Shown here one piece after another: positions 9,278 to 18,789 of a stretch of DNA of 21,853 nucleotides; within the stretch, counting starts at the first letter, position 1; each line of letters begins with the position of its first letter. A program made the position numbers and the translations under genes. The notes under the pieces are model-generated. The model searched no databases and was not told where the DNA came from. It saw only the letters and a list, made by a program, of their open reading frames with translations. Source of the DNA: Apostichopus californicus (lineage: Eukaryota; Echinodermata; Holothuroidea; Aspidochirotida; Stichopodidae); contig JAIPMN010002875.1 of the NCBI GenBank assembly GCA_020650975.1, forward strand, positions 1-21,853. The letters run 5' to 3'.

Positions 9278-9795
9278 GTAAGTTTTTCATTTCGGCAGTT
9301 CCTATAGGCCTAAGGACCTGGATGAAAGTCAACTAACTTAGGCCTAATTGTAGGCTACAGCAACCTAACGTTAATTTAACGTATGTGGGGGTCCAACCTC
9401 CTGGTTCAATATTTCACGGTAGTAATACGTAAAATGAACACGAATAACACCATTTCATAACAGTTAATAGCGCAATAAGAAGCCGAGAGAGGACGTGCTA
9501 TTTGCGTAGTGGTTAATGCATTTGCGTAGGCTTAACTATGATAGTGTTATTTCTACTACTAGGGCCTAGTCTAGTACTACTAGCATGGACACTTCGAAGT
9601 TTAGACACCTAAGCCTTAAAACACCCCAAAACTATATCTTCTGGTATACATCACCTGAAAATATACTTGATATGGTGGGAGAAGTGTGTTATATTACGAT
9701 ACACGGCCAAACTTTCTTTCCTGCAAACTGTTTTCATGTTGTATTCCAAGAAGATTCTTCGTGATTGTGGAATTGGTATTTCTTTGCTAGAGTAT

Positions 9796-10045
9796 TGCGA
9801 AGTTCGGACACCCGGCCCACAGTGTGGCGCTGGTGATAAAATAAGTGGCGACGTTGCTCTTTCAGTAATTATAACAGACTTCATAGATCACCGTCATTTT
9901 ATTGACAAATATGTTAATACTTACTTGCACACGGGTCATTTTGGAGAGAAAATAACTGTAGCTTTGTAGTTTTTTGTGAAATTGGCTGTTGCTATAGGTT
10001 GTCATGGTGAAATCGTGTATTTCTTAGGGGTGTCCGAACTTCGCA
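9796..10045. mobile_element. Candidate 250-bp MITE with 18-bp perfect terminal inverted repeats (MRPL43 intron 1)
   Basis: TGCGAAGTTCGGACACCC at 9796-9813 is matched exactly by its reverse complement at 10028-10045. The interior has no coding similarity; a 100-codon frame at 9667-9969 crosses the left boundary and is fortuitous. I did not identify a convincing target-site duplication, and the superfamily is unknown. Confidence 0.6.
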
Positions 10046-10050
10046 GTTTT

Positions 10051-10126
10051 CCGAACTTCGCAATACTGACTATACTAGTACTAGCCTAGTATGTACTTAC
10101 AGTATAGTCAGTATTACGAAGTTCGG
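10051..10126. repeat. 76-bp palindrome built from the same terminal motif
   Basis: The left arm 10051-10075 (CCGAACTTCGCAATACTGAC plus TATAC) pairs with 10102-10126 at 24 of 25 positions. The 26-base loop contains a further AGTAC..GTACT inverted pair. The arm contains the same CGAAGTTCGG core as the neighbouring element, so the motif occurs four times within 340 bp in the order +, -, -, +. Confidence 0.85.
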
Positions 10127-10181
10127 AACACTTTCATATATAACTGTTGCTAATTGATGTTGTATTTCTATTGCCCTCCAG

Positions 10182-10291
10182 AGACTACATAGAAGAAAAT
10201 TTGGTAGAGTTTGCAGAGAAGAATCCTCAGATTGTACTTTATGTTACACCTCACTCAAAGTACCAAAGTCCAAAGATTGTAGCAGAATATT
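10182..10291 (+). CDS. MRPL43: MRPL43 exon 2
   Basis: A 110-nt exon after acceptor TTGCCCTCCAG. One base completes the Arg codon; the donor is GTAAGT and the exon ends in phase 1. It encodes DYIEENLVEFAEKNPQIVLY, then VTPHSKYQSPKIVAEY, the core of the L51/S25/CI-B8 domain (F-A-x-x-NP-x-V-x-Y-V, then P-x-x-VAEYLNG). The open frame continues past the donor to 10524 but loses similarity, so that extension is intron. Confidence 0.95.
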
Positions 10292-10714
10292 GTAAGTTGT
10301 TCCTGTGTAAATATGAAGGCAATTATGGTCAACTGGTTAATGCAATGGATTTATATTCTAAGGAGTGCAGGCAAGAGTCCTGGTCACATCATTACAGTGT
10401 CCTTGTGCGAGGTACTGTACTTTATCTCACTTGCTTTCCTTCACCTATGTGTCTAAATGTGAACCTGCAAGGTAACTTGTTGATTTATGTAGTGAAATGG
10501 ACCGGATTGTGGCTGCATCCTTAGGAATGCCCCCAAGAGGTTGCATAGAAGTGTTACACTTCTAAATGCTGTGTAAAGTTAAATGAAACATTAATTAGAG
10601 ATGTGGAATAAGGTGCTGCATTTATTTTTGATCATTGCCAAAGGCAAATTTACCCATGCAATGTTGATAGCATGTGTGTAAGACATGCCTGCTTGTAAAC
10701 AAGATAACTAAGCA

Positions 10715-10830
10715 AAACTATATGGTAGGTGAATTGAATAATTCTTATGTAGATGCACCTTATTGAGTAGAAAAATTCAAAAGTCATTCGAGCTCCTCAG
10801 AGGTCAAAGTCTGAAACAGATGCCACATTA
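10715..10830 (+). repeat. Partial copy of the GGTCA-rich dispersed repeat in MRPL43 intron 2
   Basis: Contains TTATGTAGATGCACCTTATT, AAAAGTCATTCGAG and AGAGGTCAAAGTCTGAAAC, the same words and order as the larger block at 13080-13830. The rest of intron 2 (10831-11566) shows nothing recognisable. Confidence 0.5.
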
Positions 10831-11566
10831 CTGATTTTCATCAGAACCTGATTTGTTTTGAGAAACTTCCGATTTATTCCACCCTTTTCCCAAGTTTTCT
10901 TTTTTTTATGAATAAATTCAGAAATCTTTCTTTCAAACAAACGAAACCGGCATAAAAGAAGAGTTGAGTCACATCCATCACAGTCTCCTGTAACAGTTGT
11001 TTTAACACAGTAATATTTCATGCCCTATGTTAGATCTCCACTGATCACTACAAGTATGATTGGAATTAAGCCCAAAGCCAAACTTATGAGTGTACACATC
11101 TATTACCCAGTGCACTGTATATGTTAGGCATATTGTGGAATCTTGTGCACATCGCATTTCAGAATTCAAAGTGTTTCTATACTGTCAGAATAAAGAGAGC
11201 CATTTGACGATATCAAAAACAGAGGGTAGGACAAATTTCAATGAAACTGGCCACAGCAAAGAGAATCACAACAGTATGCTAGTTCAGAATTACAACATGA
11301 AGGAGTATTGTGCAAAAAGTCATTCAGTTACGGTACAAAATTATTTAGTAATTACTAAGTCTTTTGCCTTTCTGGTTTGATAGTAGTTTCTTTCCCTTAG
11401 TGATATCTTTTAGGTAACAAGTGTATCAAGTTTGAACATCAATCAGTACTTATTGCATGTTCGGTTAGCATAATTCTACTTTGCAAAAAAGACTACACAG
11501 GTAAACCATCAATTTAATTGGTAGTGATTTCTTGTTGCTTCATGATTATTATCTTTACATTCACAG

Positions 11567-11907
11567 TAAATGGCAATATTTCAAAGGTGGACGTTGTCAA
11601 GCAAGAGAGAGAGGAGATTGCCGAGGCAATGGGACTCCTAAGAACGCAGTCAGGTGAGGAGGTTCTCAAGACGATACGTCCGTGGAGAACAAACAGCCCT
11701 AGTATGCAAGGTATATGGCATCCGTTTTTGCATAAACCTCAAGAAATAAACCTCGATACGTTTCCTAATGACAAGCCAACAAAGAGAGCACACTACCAGA
11801 GACATGAAATCTTACAAAACATGAGCCAGGACTTGCAAGAAGAACTTAGGCAGTTGAAGGTAAAAAGCTCTCAGGCAAAAAGGAAAGCATCAGAGAACAA
11901 TGTATGA
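11567..11907 (+). CDS. MRPL43: MRPL43 exon 3 with stop
   Basis: The final exon follows acceptor TTACATTCACAG, completes Leu and reads LNGNISKVDVVKQEREEI, so the split VAEY-LNG motif is restored exactly. Residues RPWRTNSPSMQGIWHPF match the conserved S-x-QG-x-WHPF motif of mL43. The C-terminal ~45 residues (after FPNDKPTKRAHYQRH) are charged and probably helical or coiled-coil (NMSQDLQEELRQLKVKSS), ending with a basic KRKASENNV tail and TGA at 11905-11907. This C-terminal extension is the variable part of the family. Confidence 0.96.
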
Positions 11908-12101
11908 AAATCGATGTGGGATGGAGAGAAGCAGAGGTGAAGAACCGAGATGACGTCTTGTTCAGGAAATCAGGATTGACAACTGCTACAAAGTATTTTC
12001 TTCTCTAGTTTGGGTTGTTCAGGCTCATTCTGTTCTCAAGACATACTTATCTGTGTTAATTGTAAATAGATGTACTCCCATCTTTGTCGTAAAGGAAAGA
12101 A

Positions 12102-12107
12102 ATTAAA
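12102..12107 (+). terminator. Candidate MRPL43 polyadenylation signal (ATTAAA)
   Basis: ATTAAA lies 195 bp after the MRPL43 stop codon, a usual distance for a short 3' UTR, and is followed within ~80 bp by a GT-rich stretch (12177-12192) that could serve as the downstream element. Not proven by transcript data. Confidence 0.45.
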
Positions 12108-12176
12108 GAGAGAAGCAAGCCATACATGTCACTTCATTTATTCATGTCTATCTAGTTCATAACCTTTATAATCATG

Positions 12177-12192
12177 GTGTGTGTGTGTGTGC
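12177..12192. repeat. GT microsatellite after MRPL43
   Basis: A GTGTGTGTGTGTGTG run followed by CGCG. It lies ~70 bp beyond the candidate MRPL43 poly(A) signal. Confidence 0.85.
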
Positions 12193-13079
12193 GCGTTTGT
12201 TTTGTATTCTGACCGAGTACTTCAACAAAAGAATTCCAGGTCCTCGGTAGTGATTTCTAAAGAATCACCACGTCCTTGGAAGAATTCTATTGTATTGGGT
12301 ATTGTTAAGGTTAGGGTGCGTGGATTTGAACAATGGAAAATACAATGGGATCCTCTGTCTGAATGCAATACAAACATGTGTGTGCATGAATGGTTATGTG
12401 GGAGAAGACTTGCTTGTTAACATGTCAATTCTATGGGAATGCTTGAAAAACTTGGATGTGTCTAATGTAGGGTGGCAACTGATTTGAAATCAAAATATCT
12501 GGTCTGTTTCCCCCTGACTTCCTCGTTGGCAGGCCTTGACGTATTAACAACTCCATGAAATGACATGACCTGCTAGATATAAACCAAGATCGTCACCATT
12601 GGTCCCAAATTTTAGCACACTAACTATGATCAGAAGCCTTCAAAATTCATTTCCTGGTGGTTCTAATTTCCCATATCACTCTGAGCCATTGTGAGAATGG
12701 ACAATAAAATGTTTTAATGTTGGTGGTAACTACTGTTTAGAGTGGCATTAAATTGTTCATTGAAGTTTGCATATGGGTGACCATATTTGGGGGCAATAGC
12801 GATCAGTTTTAAAGTTTGTGGGCTGAAGGTTACATAATTCATGTTTATAATAATGAAAAATGTAGTTGAAAGAAAGAGCTAGAAACAATCATATTACCTG
12901 TTTTGAGATTGTTTATTTGTTTGCCGACAAATAAAAGTGTGTGTACTTACTAATGTATGAACAGAGGCCAGCACAGGACACCTACAAGTAGTGTACTTAG
13001 CTTTAATATTCCGTTAATATGAAATGTTTAGTTTTAATTTTTGTACAAATCAGAAATGCTAGAGATGCATGTGTCCAGC

Positions 13080-13830
13080 CAGAACTCATGCTGGATGGAG
13101 GATCTGGCCAGCAAATCTTATGTAGTATGGGGATGAACCTTATGGTTTTTTGAGGTAAAAGGTCATTTGAAGCAATCAGAGTTTGAAGTCTTAAAATGTT
13201 GTAAATCTGATATCTCAAGAATGGAACCTTGGCTGTACCACATACATTGTATATGGATGACTCACTTTTATTAGAGGTCATCAGATGTAAACACAATAAC
13301 TTAAAGAATGGAACCTTGGATGAACACATTTAGTATACAAGTCAATGCATAATATTGTAAACAGTATAATGGGAAGCTTGGATGCATTTCATATTAGTAT
13401 GTGGATGAACTGTATTTAGTAGATGTACCCTATTGTTTAAACCAGTGGTCGAAGGGCATTAGAGGTGAAAGTCTGGAAATTTTAAACATGATTTCTCACT
13501 AATAAGACTTTGGATGTATCTCATATATAGTATGAGAATGCTCCATATTTTGATCAGAGTAGCCTTGTTTAGTAGAGTTAAATTGGTCATTTGGGTCACC
13601 ATAGAGTAAGGCTGAAAACCTTGTTAACACAATACAAAGGTTAACTTGGTTAAAAAAAAGTAGTATGTCATTGCTCCATACATAAAGTAGATGAACCTTT
13701 GTGTTTTATTACATGTCATAGGTCATTTCATGTCATTAGAGGTTAAAGTTTGAAATAATAGTATTTCTCAAGAAGGAGAATTGGGATGAATCTCATATCC
13801 CAGGAGTTCTCATAATGGGATTTCCTGAAT
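13080..13830. repeat. Degenerate dispersed repeat (GGTCA-rich, ~150-170 bp units) between MRPL43 and NOC3L
   Basis: Recurring words are GGTCATTTGA / AGAGGTCA / AGAGGTGAAAGTCTGG, TTGTAAACACAATA, GAATGGAACCTTGGATGAAC, TTAGTATG.GGATGAAC and TAGATG.ACC. They occur in a fixed order several times, so this is a strongly decayed tandem or multiply inserted repeat. Related single copies lie near 4230-4330, 5200-5340 and 10715-10830. Similar GGTCA-rich repeats are common in marine invertebrate genomes as I recall; no coding potential seen. Confidence 0.65.
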
Positions 13831-14081
13831 TTAAAAAAATCTCACTACCTTTCTGAAAGAATTACTTTTAAGTAGCCTACATAAATACAGAGGTGCCCCT
13901 TTTGTTTTTATACTACCAGGCTATCTTGTTTAAGTTGAATTTGGTCCAGTTCTCCCTACCAGTATTTTTGTCCCTTTGTTATTATCAGAATGCAGCCTGC
14001 CTAGAATCAATATGACAGTACCTGTCTTCATTTCATTGAGTGCCCCATTGGGTACCTGGAGAAATATGTGATACATGTGTA

Positions 14082-14097
14082 TTTTTTTTTTTTTTTT
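14082..14097. repeat. T16 homopolymer
   Basis: Sixteen consecutive T. On the minus strand it is an A run, but I see no clear SINE or retrogene body attached to it. Confidence 0.9.
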
Positions 14098-14501
14098 CAA
14101 AATAAATTTAAGGAAAAACATCACAATAAATAGCCTGGTGACATTATCTCCTGTGCCTGAATGGGCTCTCAAAGTCCCATGCTGAGTTGTTAAAATAAAT
14201 GAAAACTGTCCACATTCAAAGTCAGAGGTTTTTCAATAAACATCTATTAGCTTCTTTCACAACTCGTTTCTGAATTACTGACACTGTAGCAAATGTCAAA
14301 ACAAATTAATTATCTAGTGTGGCTTAATGGCTATCCCACTCATGCCATGCCAATGGTTTACCTGCAGTACGCATTCTATAGATATCAATGGTTTCTCTAG
14401 GATACAAACCACCATACATCTAGCAATCAAACTGAAAGGCCTCTACTATCCTACTTTCCTATTCAGTTGTGTCTGCTGCTCTTCTATATATATGAATGGT
14501 C

Positions 14502-14507
14502 TTTAAT
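14502..14507 (-). terminator. Candidate NOC3L polyadenylation signal (ATTAAA on minus strand)
   Basis: On the minus strand ATTAAA occurs ~175 bp after the predicted stop. I saw no AATAAA between the stop and this site. Weak support without transcripts. Confidence 0.3.
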
Positions 14508-14679
14508 CTCATTAATTAGTAACAATAAATGTTCTCTGCCTAAGTTCTCATTAAGACCTATCTAATGGTCTCCAGGTATAGCCAGTCATCTTTTTGTAGA
14601 GGGCCCAAAGCTTTTTTCAGGGGGGGACAGGTAGAACCTGCTTAAAAACAATTTGGACCAATTGGGGATCATCCCTGGG

Positions 14680-14982
14680 CTAGTTGCTCTTTTTAAGCAC
14701 ATGACGACGTCGTCTTCTCCCATGGGAGATCATTCTTCTTTGCCTGTTTAGCTTCGTGTAGCGATTGGATGATTTTGCGGCCTTCTGTCCCATGGTACCT
14801 TTCACCTCTTTCAATTCTTTCTTCATCTTTTTTTGCATCACTTCCTCCTTCTTCGGTGGAACTCTCTCTTTCTTTGATGATGTGTTCATTTCTAATTCCG
14901 GAATAGGCTGGTTAAGAGACTCGTCGGCAAGCAATTGAAAGTCCGGTTGCAAGAACTCATCAAAGTTACGTTTACCATAGGC
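14680..14982 (-). CDS. NOC3L: Probable NOC3L terminal exon: basic C-terminal tail
   Basis: Read on the minus strand, an acceptor (CTTCTCTTCGCAAG) opens AYGKRNFDEFLQPDFQ in the phase (0) left by the preceding NOC3L exon, and runs 100 residues to TAG at 14680-14682. The second half is strongly basic: KKERVPPKKEE, MQKKMKKELKEVKG, then RYTKLNRQRR and GRRRRRHVLKK, which looks like a nucleolar/nuclear localisation tail. The human protein ends differently as I recall it, with only weak resemblance around FLQ..D..L..ESLNQ, so the link to NOC3L rests on phase, strand and position rather than on clear homology. Alternatively it could be an exon of an unrecognised basic protein. Confidence 0.6.
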   Translation of the reverse strand, partial: AYGKRNFDEFLQPDFQLLADESLNQPIPELEMNTSSKKERVPPKKEEVMQKKMKKELKEVKGTMGQKAAKSSNRYTKLNRQRRMISHGRRRRRHVLKKSN

Positions 14983-14998
14983 CTTGCGAAGAGAAGAT

Positions 14999-15297
14999 AC
15001 AATAATAGGATTAGGATGTTATGTAGAGATTAGATATGGTCATTGTAAGACAGTACTAGGATTAAGATTTTATACAGGTATTAGTTAAAGTCGTAAAATA
15101 CAATAAGAGGAGTAAGATGTTATGGAGAGATATGTTGTAAGACGCAATAATAGGATTAAGATGTAATTTAGAGATTAGATATGATCATTGTAAGACAGTA
15201 ATAGGTTTAAGATGTTGTGAAGGGATTAGTTATAGTCATTGTATGATACAATAATAGGACTGAGGTGTAATGTATAGATAAAGTCATTGTAAGGTAA
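14999..15297. repeat. Degenerate ~45-55 bp tandem array in the last NOC3L intron (about 6 units)
   Basis: The landmark AATAATAGGATTAAGATGTTATGTAGAGATTAGATATGG...CATTGTAAGACAGT is repeated with mutations; units start near 14999, 15054, 15102, 15147, 15202 and 15249. It lies immediately upstream (minus-strand sense) of the predicted terminal exon. Confidence 0.85.
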
Positions 15298-15500
15298 GTA
15301 CTGAATGCTAAAAGACATTTTGTGTGTCAAGTTCACCCCTAATTATCTCATTTCTAAAAGTGTCAAACAAATCATGCATAAGCCATTGCTACTTGATATA
15401 TGAAAAAAGGTACTGGTAATATATATATGTATATATACATATCTCAATATACTATCAGAAATCTCAATGTCAATCAATATTAGTCTGTTTAAAAACTTAC

Positions 15501-15597
15501 CTTTGACCTTGTAACTTTGCTGAGAGGTTTTGTCAAAACCGGTGGATTAAATACCATTGTAGACGTATCAAAATCTTGAAACAACTCTAACGGTCTC
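15501..15597 (-). CDS. NOC3L: NOC3L exon: MVFNPPV motif
   Basis: A 97-nt exon; minus-strand acceptor TTGTTTCTTCTCAG, donor GTAAGT. The first base completes an Arg codon, then RPLELFQDFDTSTMVFNPPV, LTKPLSKVTRSK. It matches the family segment after LS-[KR]R in which x-ELF-x-x-[FY]-x-x-x-x-M-x-FNPPV is conserved, and ends in phase 0. Confidence 0.9.
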
Positions 15598-15901
15598 CTG
15601 AGAAGAAACAAAAGTGGCATGACAGACTGAACACTTTCTGAAGGTAAATTTACATTTCCATAAAAATTAAATGTGAGAGAAAATTGCAATCTGCTAAGTC
15701 TTTGTCAAGGTGCAATACATGACCTAACAAGGTTCCCAATTCCCTTTTGTTTGCTTATGGCAACATAAGACACAGTAGTGACTTGATAATGTAGCTCATG
15801 AAATATGCTAGATTGATTTAATAATGCTATATACCGGAGGTTAAAAGCCAGTCTGTAGTTACAGGATCCACATCTCTTGAAAAGCAATGGCATTACAACT
15901 G

Positions 15902-16238
15902 TTTAAGGGCATTGAAGACTCGTCCCAAACCGCGCTCTGAAAAAGTTAAATTTCCGTTGCTTGCAAGTGAAGTTTTCTTCTTGTCGCTCCAAATGCAGAC
16001 AGTAATGGAACGTCATACCTTGTTATCTTTTATCGCTGCTATGTACACTGTGTTGTGGGTATTGACCGTAGCTGTATGTATTGACTGTACACTAGTGGCT
16101 AATTACCGATGGTAGCAAGCTGTGTGTGTATTTTCTGGGATCGATGGTGGTGTCTAACACTTCTGTTACTCATTCAAAACAAGGTCAGATTACAGACATG
16201 AGACGTTTCTTTGTGCGCGAGTCTTCACACCCTTTAAA
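15902..16238. mobile_element. Candidate TTAA-flanked (piggyBac-like) MITE, ~337 bp, in a NOC3L intron
   Basis: The left end reads TTTAAGGGCATTGAAGACTCG (15902-15922) and the right end CGAGTCTTCACACCCTTTAAA (16218-16238). Inside the flanking TTAA tetramers (15903-15906 and 16234-16237) the first 16 bases of each end agree at 12 positions in inverted orientation, with a perfect inner TGAAGACTCG. TTAA target duplication is the hallmark of the piggyBac superfamily, so a non-autonomous relative is inferred. The 67-codon frame inside (15912-16115) shows no recognisable product. Confidence 0.6.
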
Positions 16239-17240
16239 GGAGGACAGTAAGCAGAAGTATTGGCCTTGTTATGTCATAGAACAAGGGGAATAAATTTGAG
16301 TACAAATATTGTTTCTGTGGATATTTACCTATAAAATATATGAAATCTCTGGAATGCTTCTTTGAGGCTTAATGTCAAGACCTTATATGAATGTATCCAA
16401 TGTGTTATACATTGTCATAACTAAACAGAAACATTCATGTAAAACAACAGAACACCTTGAGAAGATGTTGAACACCTTTTGTCCATCATGACATTTGAAA
16501 TGCATTGTAATCATTTCATTTCAGGCCATAACAGTCTGCTGTTTTTCTATTGATTTTGCTGTTGCATCCAAGGAACCTAAAGATCTGTGTGCCACAATTA
16601 GTCCAATCACTTTTAACTCATGAGCCACAGATGTTTAAAGGGGCATTTCCGAAACTTAAAAATGGTAGAGGAATATAACCTAGCAGCATTCCTTGAACAA
16701 CACATCGATATGAATTTTGTGCCTAGTCATCCTTTAATAGGTCTTTGGAGGTGCTTCACGCTGATACCATTTCTACCAACTGATTTGGCAATAAGCCAAA
16801 TAATCAATATAGTGTGTGTAATCTTGTGTGGTACAGAATCTTGTCTGTGTTCCAATAAGACAACCTATGTACAGATCTGACAACAATGGCCTGTTTCATC
16901 CCAGGTTTGTTAGTAGCACAGGGATTTGAGACTGTATATGGCTTGGTCAGGTTTAGGTTTGCCTCTGTGAAGGTTATGTTAGAACTCTCTCTTGCTCAGA
17001 TTGTCTTCCTTTGCTAGCAGCCAATGAATGAGAGCTAGGCTTAGTCTGGAGATGCGAGTTGGCAGTACTTTCTCTTATGTACTTGCTCCTACACATAGTA
17101 TATGGTTTAAAAGTAATGGCTCCCGACAGATTGTGACCAGAACCAAGCTATGTCACTCGACTCTTAACAAGTTTTGGATCAATAAGTGCAATTTACTCAT
17201 CAATTTAAACAGCGCATAATTAACAACTCACACAACCTAC

Positions 17241-17338
17241 CTCTTACTAAGGGCTGGGTCAAGAGCACCCACACCTCTGATTGGTGCCTTCCTTATAAGA
17301 TTGTTGGCATAAACTTTGATTGTTGGGTGATAATGATT
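17241..17338 (-). CDS. NOC3L: NOC3L exon: HYHP...GALDPALSKR
   Basis: A 98-nt exon; acceptor CTTTTTTTTCAG, donor GTAGGT, ending in phase 2. It encodes NHYHPTIKVYANNLIRKAPI, RGVGALDPALSK, matching the conserved HYHP-x-[IV]...P-x-x-G-x-GAL-x-P-x-LS-[KR]R segment. The following intron (15598-17240) carries a TTAA-flanked MITE. Confidence 0.93.
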
Positions 17339-17927
17339 CTGAAAAAAAAGTAATTATTAAAAAAATAATGAATTTGCTATAGAGTGATGGAAGAAGGACA
17401 TACTCTAGTCTGGTGAAATATGCAATCATTTCCTATTCAGCCTTTCACAGGTATGGAAAACTGAAAGTTGCAGTTCCTAGCAACAGTGAACATGAAACAA
17501 GAAGGTATTATGTCATTGTTGCACACTGACAGCAAAATGCTATGTTTGCTTTTCTTTTTCACTACTTTGTTTTAGCTATCCATTCATCCCTGTGGAAGTA
17601 GGAGCCATTTTCTTATTTTACAAACCAGAAAAAGTCATCAGGCGTAGTGATTCCTTGCTTTATAAGTATATATATGGAATTACTTGATTGATCGAGCAAC
17701 TGAGGAAAGTATGCCCAAAGGTCATGTACCAGAACATCAAAAAAGAGTTCCAATAACTTGACTATTGCGAGGGTCAGACCCTTCCGAAAGTTCAAATTGA
17801 CAAAATCATTGCTTTAAGTCCTAAAATCTTAAGAGGCTGACTGATATTAGTTTACATTCAATTTATATTCTTACTTATGAACATTAAATCCTGAATATTT
17901 AACTCAAACAACTGGATGTTATAGTAC

Positions 17928-18056
17928 CTTCAGGAGATGGAGTTCCCACAATACAGTATTCTGAGCATGGCAATGCTCTGGTTCCTCTAGCTCTGGAAGG
18001 AATAAGCCACTCCCAAGTGTATCTGTTTCGAGGAGAATATCCGTCTTGGGGTAAAG
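17928..18056 (-). CDS. NOC3L: NOC3L exon: PKTD...[13 protein letters not shown]
   Basis: A 129-nt, 43-codon, phase 0 exon with acceptor TTACCCACCAG and donor GTACTA (weaker than consensus). It encodes [40 protein letters not shown] and LLK. The order P-K-T-D, G-S-G-x-FLPE-L-[DE]-EPE-x-C-x-AQNT-x-LWELH is characteristic of NOC3L. Confidence 0.95.
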
Positions 18057-18607
18057 CTGGTGGGTAAGATATCAATCATGGAAGAAAAACAGTAAATGAA
18101 ATACAAATGTGCATTTACTGTCACTTGAAATAATACATTTGTCGTCATGATGAAACACCTCAACGTTTAAGCTACTACTAGACACTTTCAACCATGAAAA
18201 TCTCCTAACAATCACAAAATACAGACAGATGAAGACAGCTACCAAGCTGAAGAGTAACTTCTCTCTGTTTAATCTGGGTCCTGTTTGAGTGTTTGGCATA
18301 TAGTTGACTCCTCCTCTGGTTTGAGTAAGATTATGAATAAGTTAGGATAGAGTTACCTAAATGGTACATTTTGAATAAGACTTAACATGATAGGGAGGAG
18401 AAACCTTGAAGAGTGCAGTACATACTATGCTAGATATTACATCTAACGTCCATATCGAGTCCCTACCACTGAGATCCAGTCTTTATTATCAGTCAGTGTG
18501 AATTTCCTACAACATGGCCCTTTTTATACCTTTCTTTAGGTTCAGTCAGTGTGAATTACCTACAACACAGCCCTACTATTCCTGTCTTTGGTTTCAGTTT
18601 GTCTTAC

Positions 18608-18789
18608 CTTCAGCATTGCCCTCATAGCTGACAGGAATGCCAAGCATGCATTCGGCAGTGATTGTAGCGAGAGGGTGCCCAGTCTCTTGACGTATGCCAG
18701 GGCCCTCTGTGTGGTGATCTGCTTATGTCTCTTAAACACCATGGCATCAATACATTTAAGGACAATCTCAGCATCTTCAAAACTCTCTC
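18608..18789 (-). CDS. NOC3L: NOC3L exon: QRALAYVKRL, CBF/NOC3-type domain
   Basis: A 182-nt exon; acceptor TTAACTGTAG completes the Gly codon begun by the previous exon, and the donor is GTAAGA. It encodes ESFEDAEIVLKCIDAMVFKR, HKQITTQRALAYVKRLGTLS, LQSLPNACLAFLSAMRAMLK, matching the helical-repeat region of NOC3L (VL-x-CLD-x-M-x-x-KR-[RH]-KQ-[IV]-x-x-QRALA-[FY]-[IV]-KRL). This belongs to the C-terminal CBF/Noc-type helical domain. Confidence 0.95.

Larger units (their letters stand above)
11908..14679. other. Convergent intergenic region MRPL43 / NOC3L
   Basis: The 3' ends of MRPL43 (+) and NOC3L (-) face each other across ~2.8 kb. Apart from poly(A) candidates, the GT microsatellite, the GGTCA-rich repeat and the T16 run, no exon or RNA gene was recognised; open frames at 12181-12487, 13003-13329 and 13930-14172 lack recognisable products. 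Confidence 0.5.

Noticed and set aside
9667-9969. 100-codon + strand open frame in MRPL43 intron 1
   Set aside because: It crosses the left end of the inverted-repeat element, has no recognisable domain and lies between two well-fitted MRPL43 exons.
10292-10524. Continuation of the MRPL43 exon 2 frame
   Set aside because: A GTAAGT donor at 10292 joins perfectly in phase and motif (VAEY-LNG) to exon 3; sequence after the donor loses family similarity.
15912-16115. 67-codon + strand frame with a hydrophobic segment
   Set aside because: It lies inside the TTAA-flanked element, has no homology I recognise and no splice partners.
16620-16880. 86-codon + strand frame in a NOC3L intron
   Set aside because: No recognisable domain, ordinary AT-rich composition, no splice or start context.
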